Origin: Chrysochromulina tobinii
Lineage: Eukaryota > Haptophyta > Prymnesiales > Chrysochromulinaceae
DNA length: 61,938 nucleotides
NCBI GenBank assembly: GCA_001275005.1
Contig: JWZX01003158.1
Span: 1-61,938, forward strand
Reading direction: 5' to 3'
The stretch's first letter is position 1. Each line of letters starts with the position of its first letter. A program made the position numbers and the translations under genes. The notes beneath the pieces were generated by a model. It made no database searches. It was given only the letters and a program-made list of their open reading frames with translations, and was not told where the DNA came from. Positions 48,330 through 58,891 of this stretch are shown piece after piece.

Positions 48330-48924
48330 TCAGTCGGTCTTCTTGCCCTCAGCCGCCGACGGCTCTTCGTCAATAGGCTCGTTGAAAGCGTAGATCAGGA
48401 AGCCGATGACAACGAACTGCACGGAAGCGATGCCAGCGATACCGGCGTATACCATCTTCTCGCCAGCCTTTTCGAATGTAAAGAGCTGATCGAGGACCAC
48501 GCCGTAAGCAAACATCATGACGATCGCAGGCACGCCAAACATGAACATCGTAGTGCGTATGAGCACCCGCAGTGCCGATACATTTGCACCCGATCTGCGG
48601 ACAGCACCAACGCGGTCAGACTGCATGCATTGAGGGATGTGCTGGGCGAGATGCGATGCACCGAAGCATTTGTATCAGCGCCAGGCTGCCGCCACCCTGA
48701 TTCCATCGCTTCGCGGCATCCGCCATGATCGGAATGGATGCGGTCCACTCGGGGTCTGAGCCAGTCGAGAGCGGCTGGCCTGAGTCCTCTGCATCTGCAG
48801 AGGACGGCAATGTCGAGGCTAGTCCGACTGGCGGCGGCGGCGTGGCAGCTGGAGTTGGGGCTGTAGCCACTGGCTCAGTCGCGGGTGCGGCGGCAGCCTT
48901 TTCCTTGGTCTGCTCCTGGCCCAT
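48330..48924 (-). CDS. VMA21: VMA21-like V-ATPase assembly factor (two-exon model)
   Basis: The C-terminal exon (48330-48594) encodes LRVLIRTTMFMFGVPAIVMM, then LFTFEKAGEKMVYAGIAGIAS, then a second membrane helix and IYAFNEP: the two-helix layout of VMA21, an ER protein needed to assemble the V-ATPase Vo sector. The usual short end is extended by an acidic tail (DEEPSAAEGKKTD) without the KKxx ER signal. An upstream exon (48749-48924, MGQEQTKEKAAAAP) with a Pro/Ala-rich stretch is inferred to join in phase 2 using donor GA then GTGGAC. An alternative donor (CAGG then GTGGCG) has the wrong phase. The exon 1 assignment is tentative; exon 2 is secure. Confidence 0.7.
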
Positions 48925-49143
48925 GGCAACGTAGCGCGCACGTAAGCTGGAAGCCGTCGAGCGGCCACGAGCGACGATCGTCCGGCGGGGCGACTCTGAA
49001 AACTAGAACATCTGCTGTGAATTACAACCATCGGCTGTGAAAGCGAACCCCCTCTTTCTTCGTCGCCTGTTCGCGGCGCTTTTCTGTACAATCGCGACGC
49101 GGCGCGCACGCGCCGCGTCTCCTAAGCGCGTCCGCGCACAATA
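48925..49143. promoter_or_regulatory. Divergent interval, VMA21-like / GT-SGNH gene
   Basis: 219 bp between opposite starts. It includes the repeated motif gctgtgaa at about 49013 and 49032. No TATA box is convincing. Confidence 0.4.
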
Positions 49144-49943
49144 ATGGTGCCGCCGAAGGTCGCGGTGTGCTTCGCGGGCGCGTGGCGCGACTGGCCTGGC
49201 GCATGGAGACACATACAGCCCAACATCATCGAGTCGCTGGGTGATGTGGACATCTTTGCCGTCTCAGATAGCATTCCTGCCGGCGCGCATGGCATGGGTG
49301 ATGTGAGCTTCACCGTTGCACGCATGCGGGAGGCATTCGGCGCGCGCTTCAAAGGTGGCGAGCACCTGTCGGCGCGTCATTTGGAAAACGTGTCGGCCCA
49401 TACGTGGCCCTCAATCACCGCTACCCAAGCGGCGCTGCCCAAGCATTCGACCGTGTTTGCTTATCTGTACAAGATTTGGCGCTGCGGCCAACTCATCCAC
49501 AAAAGTGGCGTTATGTACGATGTCATCGTTCGGCTGCGCCCAGACCTGTGGCCAACGCAACCATTCCACATCGTTCGTATCGGCCGTGGCGACGGAGCAG
49601 TGTACGAGTTGCAAGTTGGAGGACGATGCGTCCAGTTTGGGTCGCGCACTGTCGTCATCCACGCCTACACCAACTTCTGCGCCAACGACTGGCTTGCGAT
49701 TGGTAGTGCGAAAGCCATGACTGTGACCATGGATTTGCTACGCTTCTGGTCGCCCGCTTCTCGCTTCCTATCGCCCGACGAAGCGATGGACTCGCTCTTC
49801 TCGAAGAGCGTCGAACTGGCTCACAATTGGCTCTGGTGGCGCACAGGCACTGCAGTGGTCCGTCAGCCACTGTTTATTGAACTCGCCCGACGCCGATGCT
49901 CGCGTCCAAATTGCCTCAGAATGCCAGCATGGCAGATCATGCG

Positions 49944-49985
<42 letters not shown>

Positions 49986-52014
49986 AGGAGAGCAGGAGCC
50001 GCAACGGCCGCATGAGCTTGGGATGGCTGCCTTGGCAGCATCGTCAGTATTGAACGATACTTTTGCAGCGGGTACGTGCATTGTCCATGCCGCTGCACCT
50101 CGACCATCCATCGGCACAATGCAGCCCGGGCGCCATGGCCTCGTCAACGACTGCGGTGACGCTGATGGTTCCATACAGGACCTCGAGTGGTTCACGGGAC
50201 CGATTCCAGCAAGCTCGACGTCACGAACAGCAGCGGACATGGCCTTGGCATCCCAACCTGTGGTCTCACGCTCCGCTCGCGGTCGTGCCAAACGTGCAAA
50301 GGGTTTTATCGAACCACCACGTGTCTTGCCGATTTCCGAAGACAAGCTAGCATGGACCCGGCCAGCTTGCACTGACGTCGAAGACCTGTCGGTCATGGAT
50401 CCGCTTGTGCCGTGCAAGAAGCTGTCGGGCGATGAGCTATCCTACAAGCCTCTTGCCCATCGGCCTAGTGTCCTTCGCGGCTACGGCGTGCCCTTGTGCT
50501 TTCAATGTGATGGCTCCTCGCTGCCTTCTCGTTCAAAGGAGGCAGGATCGCTGCCAACGGGCGGGCCATTGGAAAATGCCATGCTCACAGCGGCACGTGC
50601 TGGCTATCAAGCTGTAGTTGAAGAGCTAGAGCACATTTCCGTCAGCCCTGAAGGTGCGCGCGCGCACGTCGGAGACGTAGCACGGCTTCGCTGGACTCTC
50701 GGTCGCTGCCTGAATCCACTGCACACGCCCGGGTCTCCTCGACCAGACGTACGCGTGCTTGTCGTTGGGTGCTCCATGACCCAGGGCTTCATGAATTGTG
50801 GCACGACACTGGCAGGCAAACAATGTTCCGTTCCTTGCGACAGCCTCTCGTGGTACCGCGTGCTTGGTGGTCTGCTGCAACAAGCGCTACCAGGGTGCAC
50901 CGTCGTAGCTCTACGCTCAACAAGCCGTGGTGGTCGCTCGGTCACGACTGCCCAGCGCTACGACACTCGCGTGCGCCGCTTCCAACCACACGTGATCCTA
51001 ACCGACCTGACCGTGTGCGATCTGCGCGGGATCACTTCGAGCCTCGACGAGGTGCGCGTGCAAGCAGGGATGGAGACGCTCGTACGGCGTGCGTTGGCCG
51101 ATGCAAGTTTTCCCGCACTCATACATGTGGAGTCGTGGTCTGAGCTCAATCCCATGGGCAAGTGCAAGAACGTGTCGGCGCACAGAGTGCACTTGCCAGT
51201 GGCAGCGCACTACAACGTGCCCACCTTGAGTTTCATGCTCGGCGTGTGCGCTGTCGCCCCGGAGAGCGCCCTGAGGCGACATTGGCGTGGAGGCTGTTCA
51301 GCTAACGCCAGCACGTGCCAGGCGCTCGACACCGAGGGCCAAGAGTGCGAGCCGCACCCCGGCCCACACACACATCGGGTGTTTGCGCTCCTGGCAGCGG
51401 AGCTCATGCTCGCTGAGGCAGTGCGTGCTGGCGTCCTGCTGGCAAGCGCCAAAGCGCGCTCGGGGTTGCCTCGCCCGGTACCGCTCGACGAGAGTGCGAC
51501 ACGCACACTCCTCCCAAGTGCCGCCCTCAGCAGCCTTGCAGCATGCCGAGCCCATCATGGCACCGGGACACCCCTCGAGACGCTTGATTTTGCGGAGGGT
51601 GCTTGCGGAACGCCAACGCGAGGCGAGGGGTGGCGCTGCTATGCCGACCGCCCCGGCAAACCGGGGTGGATTCGCGAGGTCTCTGACGAGCTCGCAGGCA
51701 CTGGCTTGGGCGACGATCCTCCTTTATCCTTCTCCGTGCCCCTGGCCACCAGCAAGCTGACTGTGGGGTTTCTGCGAAGCTACGATGCTCGCATGGGGAC
51801 TGCACGCGTCTGGCTCGACGACGACGTTGACTCTGCCGTGCTGCTCAACGGCTCGTGGGCGTCGCAGACATCGCAGACCGATCTCGCCGTCGTGCGCGCC
51901 GCCGAGCTGTGCCGTCGCACGTGCCTCAGCAAGCCACGCAATGCTAGGCATCAGGTGCACGTGCAGCGGGTGAGCGGACAAAAGTTCAAGCTTCTATCGA
52001 TCGAGCTGTGTTGA
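49144..52014 (+). CDS. Glycosyltransferase-like / SGNH-hydrolase fusion protein
   Basis: 956 residues in three parts. Residues 1-260 begin KVAVCFAGAWRDW and include DIFAVSDS and YDVIVRLRPDLW, as in GT-A-like proteins of eukaryotic algae and giant viruses (recalled, not searched). A poly-Gln run (269-280, pure CAG repeat at about 49949-49982) and a disordered linker follow. The middle is an SGNH/GDSL-type domain: block I VLVVGCSMTQG at about 539-549 (nucleophile Ser), then LRSTSRGG and PHVILTDLTVCDLRG, with a C-terminal HPGPHTHRVF at about 737 supplying a His. The last 150 residues are a Cys-containing beta-sandwich (SFSVPLATSKLTVGFLRSYD), lectin-like. Transfer or removal of acyl groups on a glycan is a reasonable guess. 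There is no signal peptide at this start. Confidence 0.7.
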
Positions 52015-52533
52015 CTGGATGAGTGAACGCTTTACAGTACCGTCATGTGCGACTAGCCACTACCTTAGTCCTTACTGTAAGAGTGCGGTGTACGACGACC
52101 TACGTAGAACTACTACGGCTGTCGTGTGTAGCTCGTTGCGAGTACAAGCACCCGACCTGGAGACCTGGTACGAGTCGAGTATAGCTTTTTTGTACAGCGT
52201 CTTTTGCATGGTCTTTTGACGTGAGTCTTGTATCAATGTCGCGCTTGAGGTTCGATTGTGCTATTACAGTATAGTACCTAATGTACGTAGCAGCTGCTCT
52301 CCCTCTCGCCGCGGCCGCTGCGCCAGCACCACCGCCATGACCACCGCTAAGCGCCACGCGCCCAGGCAGTGGCAGAGGACGAGCCGCCACGCGCCGACAG
52401 TGCCCGCCTGTCTCGTCGTATAGGCCCGGGGCTCACGCCACTCGACACAAGCGCCGCATTTCCTGCGTTCGAAAATTCAAAGGAGCACCATGGGGAGTGG
52501 TCGCAAAGCACCGATCAGCTCGTGCCCAACCTC
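52015..52533. other. Intergenic region between convergent genes
   Basis: No gene is seen. It is less GC-rich, with TACTGTAA-type motifs at about 52072 and 52267. Confidence 0.6.
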
Positions 52534-53595
52534 TCAAGCCGCAGGAAAGGTGCCGTCGAGGCGGACGGCAAGGTGACGGTCTGCAAAGGCACCCCTCGCG
52601 AAACTTGTGCCGCGGAACCCCGTGTCTAGGTCTCCTGGGATGAAGTGAAAGGCGACGCGCTCCGAAGCAGGCAGGCCACCATCGCGCAGATTCGCATTCG
52701 CAGAGTGAAGCAGATTCGCATCGAAGAGCACGACGGACCCAGACGTAACGGCAAGGTCCAACGGCGCGCGCTGCTTGCCATCTGGGCCCACGGCGAGCGT
52801 GCTCAGGATGGTCTCCTCGGAGATATACTCGCCCACTTGCTGTAGCGACGGCTGATACAGGTGCGCCCGCGCGCTCCCCACGGTAGAGTCGCGGTGAGAG
52901 CCCGGGAGCACTCGCAGGCAACCCGACTTGACATCGATGGTGCGCAGGTACACGACACACGAGATCGTGTCGGAGCGCGTCGTTCCGAAGTAGTAGTTGT
53001 CGTCGTGCCAGCTTACCGAGCCTGGAGATCCCGCCTGGACAGGAAAATACTTGGTCCCAAAGGCGTCAACCTCGGAGCGCTCGACGCTGGCGATCGCCGA
53101 GCTGTCGCTTGTACGGAGCCCACGACGAACAAGCGAGGCGGCGGTTTGGGCTATCGGTGGAAAGCGGACGAGCTCGAGCACTGTCCGGCTCTTCAGACCG
53201 ATCCCTTGGGCCTTGTGGATTGTTGGGGGCTTCTCCAACTTACCATTAGCATCCATGGCAAAAGAAAAATTGCACTGGGTACTGCTAGCGCCAGACGATT
53301 CCGAATCCCATGCTACAGATGATTTGGACAGGTCGGCATCTGCGGCTCGCTCAGCGTCGGCTTGAATCCCATGCAGCTCCTCGAGAACCCGGGCGATCAT
53401 CGCCGGTGGCACGATTCCAGGCAGAAGGATATAGCCGTTGCGTTCATAGCTGTCGAGCTGGCTATCAGTGAGATTGTGCACGTGCGGGAAAAGATGGCCG
53501 CTGCCAAGAAGCAGTTGCGGATTCTCCAGCAGCACACATACGATAGGCAGGATGACAGCGATGCCGACAGCCAGACGGGCACGGGGGACGCACAT
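52534..53595 (-). CDS. Membrane-anchored phytanoyl-CoA-dioxygenase (PhyH) family protein
   Basis: The ATG at 53595 gives 353 residues. A basic N terminus and one hydrophobic segment (LAVGIAVILPIVCVLL, residues 9-24) indicate a signal anchor of the secretory system. The catalytic domain has the NGYILLPGIVPP entrance strand, the 2-oxoglutarate/Fe(II) site with SWHDDNYYFG (HxD), the distal His in DANLLHSANAN and the 2-OG-binding Arg in SERVAFHF. Such PhyH members hydroxylate lipids, glycans or peptides. The substrate is unknown. The lumenal orientation fits the nearby glycan genes. Confidence 0.85.
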   Translation of the reverse strand: MCVPRARLAVGIAVILPIVCVLLENPQLLLGSGHLFPHVHNLTDSQLDSYERNGYILLPGIVPPAMIARVLEELHGIQADAERAADADLSKSSVAWDSESSGASSTQCNFSFAMDANGKLEKPPTIHKAQGIGLKSRTVLELVRFPPIAQTAASLVRRGLRTSDSSAIASVERSEVDAFGTKYFPVQAGSPGSVSWHDDNYYFGTTRSDTISCVVYLRTIDVKSGCLRVLPGSHRDSTVGSARAHLYQPSLQQVGEYISEETILSTLAVGPDGKQRAPLDLAVTSGSVVLFDANLLHSANANLRDGGLPASERVAFHFIPGDLDTGFRGTSFARGAFADRHLAVRLDGTFPAA

Positions 53596-54238
53596 CGTCA
53601 CCAGGGATTGGACCGGGGCGTGCCGGCGGCCGGGACGGATCGACGGAAGGGCCCGACAGGGCTATGAAGGGCAACCAATGGGCGGCAGCTGAGCACCCAC
53701 CTTCGGACCCGCGGGGCCCCGACCAACCCGACGGGCGGGCGCAGACCGCGCCCGCCCCTCGGCCGGTCCCCCCCCGCTCAGACGCGCGGCACCCGCGACT
53801 GGTCCGACCCGGATCGACCGCTGGAGCTAGCGCCGCCGCGGCGATTCCACACCGAACCATGCATGCATGCGCGAGACCCGTCTCGCGCCCGCCCCCCCCG
53901 GGGGGAGACTCACGCCCCCTTACCAGGGCCCCCCGCATCCGCGCTGAGACGAGCGCGACCTCCGCCGAGCGACGGCGGACGCGCCCCAGAGAGCCCCCAT
54001 TCACACGCCTCGCGCCGGTCCGACTCCCCTGTGAGGAAAACGGAGAGGATTGGCCATGACGCGTTATTCCTTTTCGACCTCGGAGATGAGCCGAGATCGC
54101 ACCCGCGACCCGGTCTCGCTCCGGTGTACAATGTAACCCGAGTTGTAACTGAAAAGACTTGACTTGTCTGAGACCCGTTGTGCTGTTGGCGGACAGCGAT
54201 CTTCCGAAAAATAACTCTGGGAGCTTAATAAGCGAGGC
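53596..54238. other. Intergenic GC-rich palindrome-rich region
   Basis: No credible protein frame. It contains a perfect hairpin gcgcgaga, cccg, tctcgcgc (53869-53888), the poly-C/poly-G palindrome at about 53892-53905 and a catgcatgcatg stretch (53858-53869). It does not resemble an RNA gene that I recognise. Confidence 0.6.
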
Positions 54239-54967
54239 TCAATTGGTGGCTGCTTCGCCACCTTCCATGCCACCAACTCGGGCCCACGCGGGCGTGTTGA
54301 ATTCCAGAATCGAGCAACGCTTCTCCTTCCATTTTAGCGCGTCACTTCTCACAAGGAACTCGTCATCGTGCCGGAACGCGAGCTGCCGGGTTCCAGGAAG
54401 TAGCTGGCCCAGCCGCTCGAGGAAGGCGCCCCGCCCTGAGCGCACATGGCTCCCAACGACAACCCAGGAGCCGCGCTTGGCTGCCTCAGCGACGCGCTGT
54501 GCCACGAGGCGACCGAGCCTTTCCTCGTAGAAGAGGTCGGCAAATATGCACAGGTCCGCGGCCGGCAATGCGGTTTTCGCGCCGAGGTCAAAGCGAAGTG
54601 TCGAGACGGCCGTTAGATGTTGTGCAGCAGCAGCCTGCGCCGTCATCTCGAGTGCAAGCGGCGAGATGTCAGATGCGATGACGGTTGGTACGCCACGAGC
54701 TGCGAGCGTGATAGCGACCAGCCCATTGCCGCAGCAGCAATCAAGCGCGCTACCCACACTCTCCCAGCCATCTGCCGGCAGGTTGCTCAGATGTTCGGCC
54801 ACGCCGAGGGCTGCAGGCCATAGCTTGGCGCCGAATGGATTGCTGCCTTCCATCTTGGACTGCTGCGCCCACCAGTCGCGATCAGCGACCTCCAGCACGC
54901 TCAGATGGAGCGGGGGTTCGCCGGCAAGCGAGAAGGCCACCAGATGACATGCCGGTAAGGCGAGCAT
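54239..54967 (-). CDS. ETFBKMT/METTL20-like protein methyltransferase
   Basis: The ATG at 54967 (MLALPACHLVAFSLAGEPP) gives 242 residues; a start at 55033 would add 22 residues with no clear purpose. The class I methyltransferase core is motif I SALDCCCGNGLVAITLA, ASDISPLALEMTAQ, and DLCIFADLFYEERLG, the acidic post-IV segment of the ETF-beta/METTL20 group, where F-Y-E/D follows the Asp. The short proline-free strand at WWAQQSKMEGSNPFGAKLWP (the WP turn) is also typical. It would methylate Lys on electron-transfer flavoprotein beta or a relative, in mitochondria or cytosol. The start region (about 54968-55111) is shared with the mitochondrial L2 gene. Confidence 0.75.
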   Translation of the reverse strand: MLALPACHLVAFSLAGEPPLHLSVLEVADRDWWAQQSKMEGSNPFGAKLWPAALGVAEHLSNLPADGWESVGSALDCCCGNGLVAITLAARGVPTVIASDISPLALEMTAQAAAAQHLTAVSTLRFDLGAKTALPAADLCIFADLFYEERLGRLVAQRVAEAAKRGSWVVVGSHVRSGRGAFLERLGQLLPGTRQLAFRHDDEFLVRSDALKWKEKRCSILEFNTPAWARVGGMEGGEAATN

Positions 54968-55111
54968 TTTTCGAGGTTCGTAACATTGAAACGTCCGTGC
55001 ACCAAAACGATCGGTCCAAGATGGGCCACGCACACTTCCTCAAACGAGGCCTCCTTGGGAACGAACTTCTACTTTAATGGGCTCTGCAATCCCAGCAGAA
55101 GCGCGTGCTCG

Positions 55112-56170
55112 ATGCGAAGAGCTCTTGACCGCTTGTCGTCGCTGCCGTCGCTCCGGTCGTCCTTGCTGCCTTCGCAATCGTTGCTTCGTCCATCCATCTT
55201 TCCGCCGCTGCTGCAGTCGTCGCGTTTCGCGACCGCGGCGATCAACGTGCCACGGTCCAAACGCTTTGAGCTGAGCGTGAAAGAGGGCACGCTGCCGATT
55301 GCGGCACTCAAAAAGTTCAACCCTGTGACCCCGGGCACGCGCCATCGTATCGTCATAGACAAATCACAGCTATGGCCCGGTCGGTCCGAGCCCAAGCTCA
55401 CGAAGCGCATCAAGTCGCATGCGGGTCGCAATCACACTGGACAGATTACCATCCGTGGCCGATGTGCGCCAAAGCATAGGCGCAAGTACCGTATCATCGA
55501 CTTCAAGCGGAGTCGCACCGACCCGGCCATCGTGCAGCGCTTCGAGTACGACCCCAATCGATCCACCTTCATCGCCCTGATCAAGTACGAGTCCGACGGT
55601 GAGCTCTCGTACATCCTGGCCCCACGCGATCTCGCTGTCGGCGCGACGGTGGCCTCGGGCGACGAGGCCTCTTTCGCGCCAGGCAACGCGATGGCCCTGG
55701 GCTCGATCCCTGACGGCACGGAGGTGCACAACATCGAGATGCTCCCGGGCAAGGGCGGTGAGATCGTGCGCTCCGCAGGCGCGGCGGCGCGGATCATCTC
55801 GAAAGACGACAAGTACGCCATCCTAAAGTTACCGTCGTCTGAGATTCGAAAGATGCCGATCGGGTGCATGGCGACGATCGGCGTGCTCAGCAACGACCAG
55901 TGGCGCAACCGGCGGCTCGGCAAGGCGGGCGCTTCCTGGTGGGTCGGCCGGCGGCCCCAGGTGCGCGGTGTCGCTATGAACCCAGTCGACCACCCGATGG
56001 GTGGAGGCGAGGGTAAGAGCTCGGGCGGCCGCGTCTCATGCTCACCGTGGGGCTGGTACACGAAGGGTCTGCGCACTCGCAATCGTAAGCAGTTCTCGAG
56101 CAAGCTCATCCTGCGCCGACGCAACCACGAGAAGCTCGGCCTCGCGTCGATCAATACGGGCGGCTGGTAA
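55112..56170 (+). CDS. MRPL2: Mitochondrial large-subunit ribosomal protein uL2m
   Basis: The ATG at 55112 (MRRALDRLSSLPSLRS) gives 352 residues with a Ser/Leu/Arg-rich mitochondrial presequence (about 1-45). The uL2 body follows: GRNHTGQITIRGRCAPKHRR, IALIKYESDGELSYILAP, then VHNIEMLPGKGGEIVRSAG. The C-terminal WWVGRRPQVRGVAMNPVDHP with MGGGEGKSSGG carries the His (VDHP) near the peptidyl-transferase centre. The basic tail RTRNRKQFSSKLILRRR is usual for L2. It is head-to-head with the ETFBKMT-like gene. Confidence 0.96.
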   Translation: MRRALDRLSSLPSLRSSLLPSQSLLRPSIFPPLLQSSRFATAAINVPRSKRFELSVKEGTLPIAALKKFNPVTPGTRHRIVIDKSQLWPGRSEPKLTKRIKSHAGRNHTGQITIRGRCAPKHRRKYRIIDFKRSRTDPAIVQRFEYDPNRSTFIALIKYESDGELSYILAPRDLAVGATVASGDEASFAPGNAMALGSIPDGTEVHNIEMLPGKGGEIVRSAGAAARIISKDDKYAILKLPSSEIRKMPIGCMATIGVLSNDQWRNRRLGKAGASWWVGRRPQVRGVAMNPVDHPMGGGEGKSSGGRVSCSPWGWYTKGLRTRNRKQFSSKLILRRRNHEKLGLASINTGGW

Positions 56171-56548
56171 GGGCCCTCGGCCCGACTGCCCTCGGGCGCG
56201 GGGGGCAATTACTCGCCACTGGTGCGTAGTTGTGGCGAAACCTGGTACCACTGGTACGTACCGGTAGCTTATGAAACGTGTACCGGTACCTGTAACCCGT
56301 CGGTATAACCACGGTACCCGCACAAACCCGCACGCCGTTAGCGTTACAGGGACCGGGCGCCCCCGCCCCGGAGTCAAACACCGTTATCACGGGCCTACCC
56401 TGTCTCTCACACTCGCTCTGTGCGTCCTGTTTCTAGGTACCGGTACTGTACACAACTCGCGGCGTCGGAAGAAGACGAAAACCGCGCGGTCCGCGGTGTG
56501 GGAAGGTTTGTAGAGTTTGCCTCCGGACGCGCGGGCCGCAGTTTCAGA
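56171..56548. promoter_or_regulatory. Intergenic interval with GTACCGGTAC palindromes
   Basis: Upstream of the EF-hand gene. The 10-mer gtaccggtac occurs at 56280-56289 and 56437-56446, among further ggtacc, accggtag and ccggtac motifs. It is a candidate regulatory or hairpin-rich element; no gene seen. Confidence 0.5.
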
Positions 56549-58891
56549 ATGCAGTGCGACCCAGTTGCGTTGTTGGCGCTCAACAGCCGCAAAATACAGG
56601 TTCAGAAAAGCTTGCGGGAGCAGGTGCGCGCCGGTCCTCTGGCTAGTTCATGCGCCCTGTCCCAGAAGCACCGCTCTGTCGAGTGTCGTGCTCACATGTT
56701 GTGCATGGCTCATCGTGCTGCGCAGTGTCCAAATCTGTACAAGCCTATCTCAAAGGAGCAATTCGTCCAGATAGTCGTGGATGCGTCGGAGAAGCGAGAA
56801 GCGCGTATGCCTCCGCAGGTCAACAATATTGGAGCGGTGAACGCTCCGTTGCGGAGTAGCTCAAGGCCAACGAGCGGTTTACCACCCCCTGAAATGATGC
56901 AGAGGCTGCCAACCCCTGAATTGATGCAGAGGCTTCGCAACCCGAACACCTCGGATCATGATCGACGCCTTCTACTCCAACATGACAAGAAGACTCGACC
57001 GAGGCCTGCTGCAGGCGTCGACCATTCGGCGGCCATCAATTGTCCTTCGCATGAACGCACAACAGAAGAGTTGGGCACTGCCGCTGCTCACATCTTTGAT
57101 CACATCTCGCGCGCCGGACACCGTGGTAGCGGAGTGGTGACCGTGCGAGAAGCGATCTCATATTTTCGCTTTGGACACGGATCCGCTGCTGGCGAACCGA
57201 GACCATTGTCACCAGTCTCACTATTGACCTCTTCCGATGCATCCCTCTCTGATCGCCGTGCTGCTCTCGCCTACGATGACCCTCCAGCGGGAGGAGCGAT
57301 CTTGGGCCGCCCGTCTACGCGCAAACATGTCCTGGAGCCGCTTGCCAGTGCGTCATCTATTTCAGCTAGCAGCTGGATTGAATTTGCGCCCGCTTCTCGC
57401 CTTCACTCTGCGGAAGTTGCCACCTGGGGCGATGACGACCTGAGGCGCTCTTCCCTCACTGGAATTCGACATACCGCATCAGCGCCCAACGGCATAGCAC
57501 TCACTGAGACTCGCCACACCGCATCGGCGCCCGACGCCATGGCATTGAAACGGCACCGCCGTTCAGGAACACAGCCTCCGAAAGCCGTACTCCGTATGCT
57601 CGGTGCACGGTTTGGCAAGATGCGCAGGCGCGTCGGAGCAGCTATGGAGGCGCTCCACGACGGCCGCGGGGGCTGCAACCTCGATGCGCTGATTGACACG
57701 CTCTCTGAACTCGGTGCAGAGGCATTGCCGCCGCTCATCCTCTCGACGGATGAAGTACGTGCTCTCGCTGAACTGTACGTCGTTTCTAGAGATCCCATCC
57801 CCGAAGGTGAAATGCCAGCAACAGTCGGTCTGCGCGACTTTCTACGCGACCTTTGGAGCGGTACGTTGACCCATGCTGCCAAGGTGCCGCTGAGGAGCCT
57901 GTACATTGCTGAAAGCAGGAACTTGAAGAGTGCTGGGAGCGATGCTCTGAATGAGCAATGCGACTCACAGGTACAACGTAGCGACTCACCCACAGCGGAG
58001 AGTCAGGGCACTCAGGACTCACGGCAGCAGGCAGGGGCGACGGATGAGGCAGATGGGCGACCAAAATCCAAGCAAGGCAAGTGGGGGATGCTATTGCGCC
58101 GTCCTACCAAACCGAATGTTATGTTGCGCGAGGTTGACTGGTGGCGGACGGCTGGCAGCAACGGCAGCAACAGTAGCGATGCGCAACGTGCTGCGACGAC
58201 GCTTGTCGAGAAAATCAAAGAAGTCGCGGATGAGAAGGGCTACGTGACCCTGCCCAAGTTCAGATCGGTCATGTGGACCCTCGGCGTGATAAAATCAAGT
58301 ATCGAAGATGCGGACGGCGTTTTCGGCTCGATTGATCTGAATGGCAATGGAAAGGTCACATTCGAGGAGCTCAAAATGGCGATTGATTGTGTCATCAACG
58401 AGGACACCGAAGCAAAGATCGAGCGCTTGGTGCGTGCTGATCAGGAAATGGAAGCTGCCGCAGTTCAACGCCTTCGCGACAGGCTTGCATCTCAGGCTGC
58501 TCGAGTTCTGGATCTCTTTCGCCAGTGGGACGTGGATGGCGATGGCACGGTGACTCGTGAAGAGTTTCGCAAAGCGATGCTTGGACCTGAGCTTGGATTC
58601 AACGACGCCTCACCTGAGAACATTAATGGCCTTTTTAATGCGTTCGATAAAGATGGGGAGGGCCAGATTTCCTTTCGAGAGCTGCATAGGATGCTGCGCA
58701 CGGTGAAAAGGGCGGAAAAGAAGATAAAGGTGGTTGCTCCAACAGAGCCTCCATGCGACATGGCTGCGCTCCGCTTACAAATGCGCAAGGATCTTGAAGA
58801 GATGGCCAATCAGAACGAGAAGAATGAGCGTGAGCTAGCCGCCGTCATGAATGCGCGAATTCCATCTCGCGAGAGGGTTTCTTCTCAATAG
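56549..58891 (+). CDS. Large EF-hand protein
   Basis: The ATG at 56549 is favoured because upstream in-frame sequence is built from GTACC repeats. It gives 780 residues. The first 500 are low-complexity Ser/Arg/Pro with duplicated MQRLPTPELMQRL and RHTASAP segments. The C-terminal quarter has three canonical EF loops: DLNGNGKVTFEE, DVDGDGTVTREE and DKDGEGQISFRE, the first preceded by a helix that replaces an EF-hand, and a final coiled coil. The last EF pair resembles calmodulin's C-lobe. The function is Ca2+ sensing; the partner is unknown. It could belong to the axonemal/EF-hand protein group common in flagellate algae. Confidence 0.85.
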   Translation: MQCDPVALLALNSRKIQVQKSLREQVRAGPLASSCALSQKHRSVECRAHMLCMAHRAAQCPNLYKPISKEQFVQIVVDASEKREARMPPQVNNIGAVNAPLRSSSRPTSGLPPPEMMQRLPTPELMQRLRNPNTSDHDRRLLLQHDKKTRPRPAAGVDHSAAINCPSHERTTEELGTAAAHIFDHISRAGHRGSGVVTVREAISYFRFGHGSAAGEPRPLSPVSLLTSSDASLSDRRAALAYDDPPAGGAILGRPSTRKHVLEPLASASSISASSWIEFAPASRLHSAEVATWGDDDLRRSSLTGIRHTASAPNGIALTETRHTASAPDAMALKRHRRSGTQPPKAVLRMLGARFGKMRRRVGAAMEALHDGRGGCNLDALIDTLSELGAEALPPLILSTDEVRALAELYVVSRDPIPEGEMPATVGLRDFLRDLWSGTLTHAAKVPLRSLYIAESRNLKSAGSDALNEQCDSQVQRSDSPTAESQGTQDSRQQAGATDEADGRPKSKQGKWGMLLRRPTKPNVMLREVDWWRTAGSNGSNSSDAQRAATTLVEKIKEVADEKGYVTLPKFRSVMWTLGVIKSSIEDADGVFGSIDLNGNGKVTFEELKMAIDCVINEDTEAKIERLVRADQEMEAAAVQRLRDRLASQAARVLDLFRQWDVDGDGTVTREEFRKAMLGPELGFNDASPENINGLFNAFDKDGEGQISFRELHRMLRTVKRAEKKIKVVAPTEPPCDMAALRLQMRKDLEEMANQNEKNERELAAVMNARIPSRERVSSQ

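Noticed and set aside
53664-54059. Pro/Arg-rich frames on both strands
   Set aside because: GC-rich intergenic sequence with palindromes; no methionine-led protein-like segment or homology cue.
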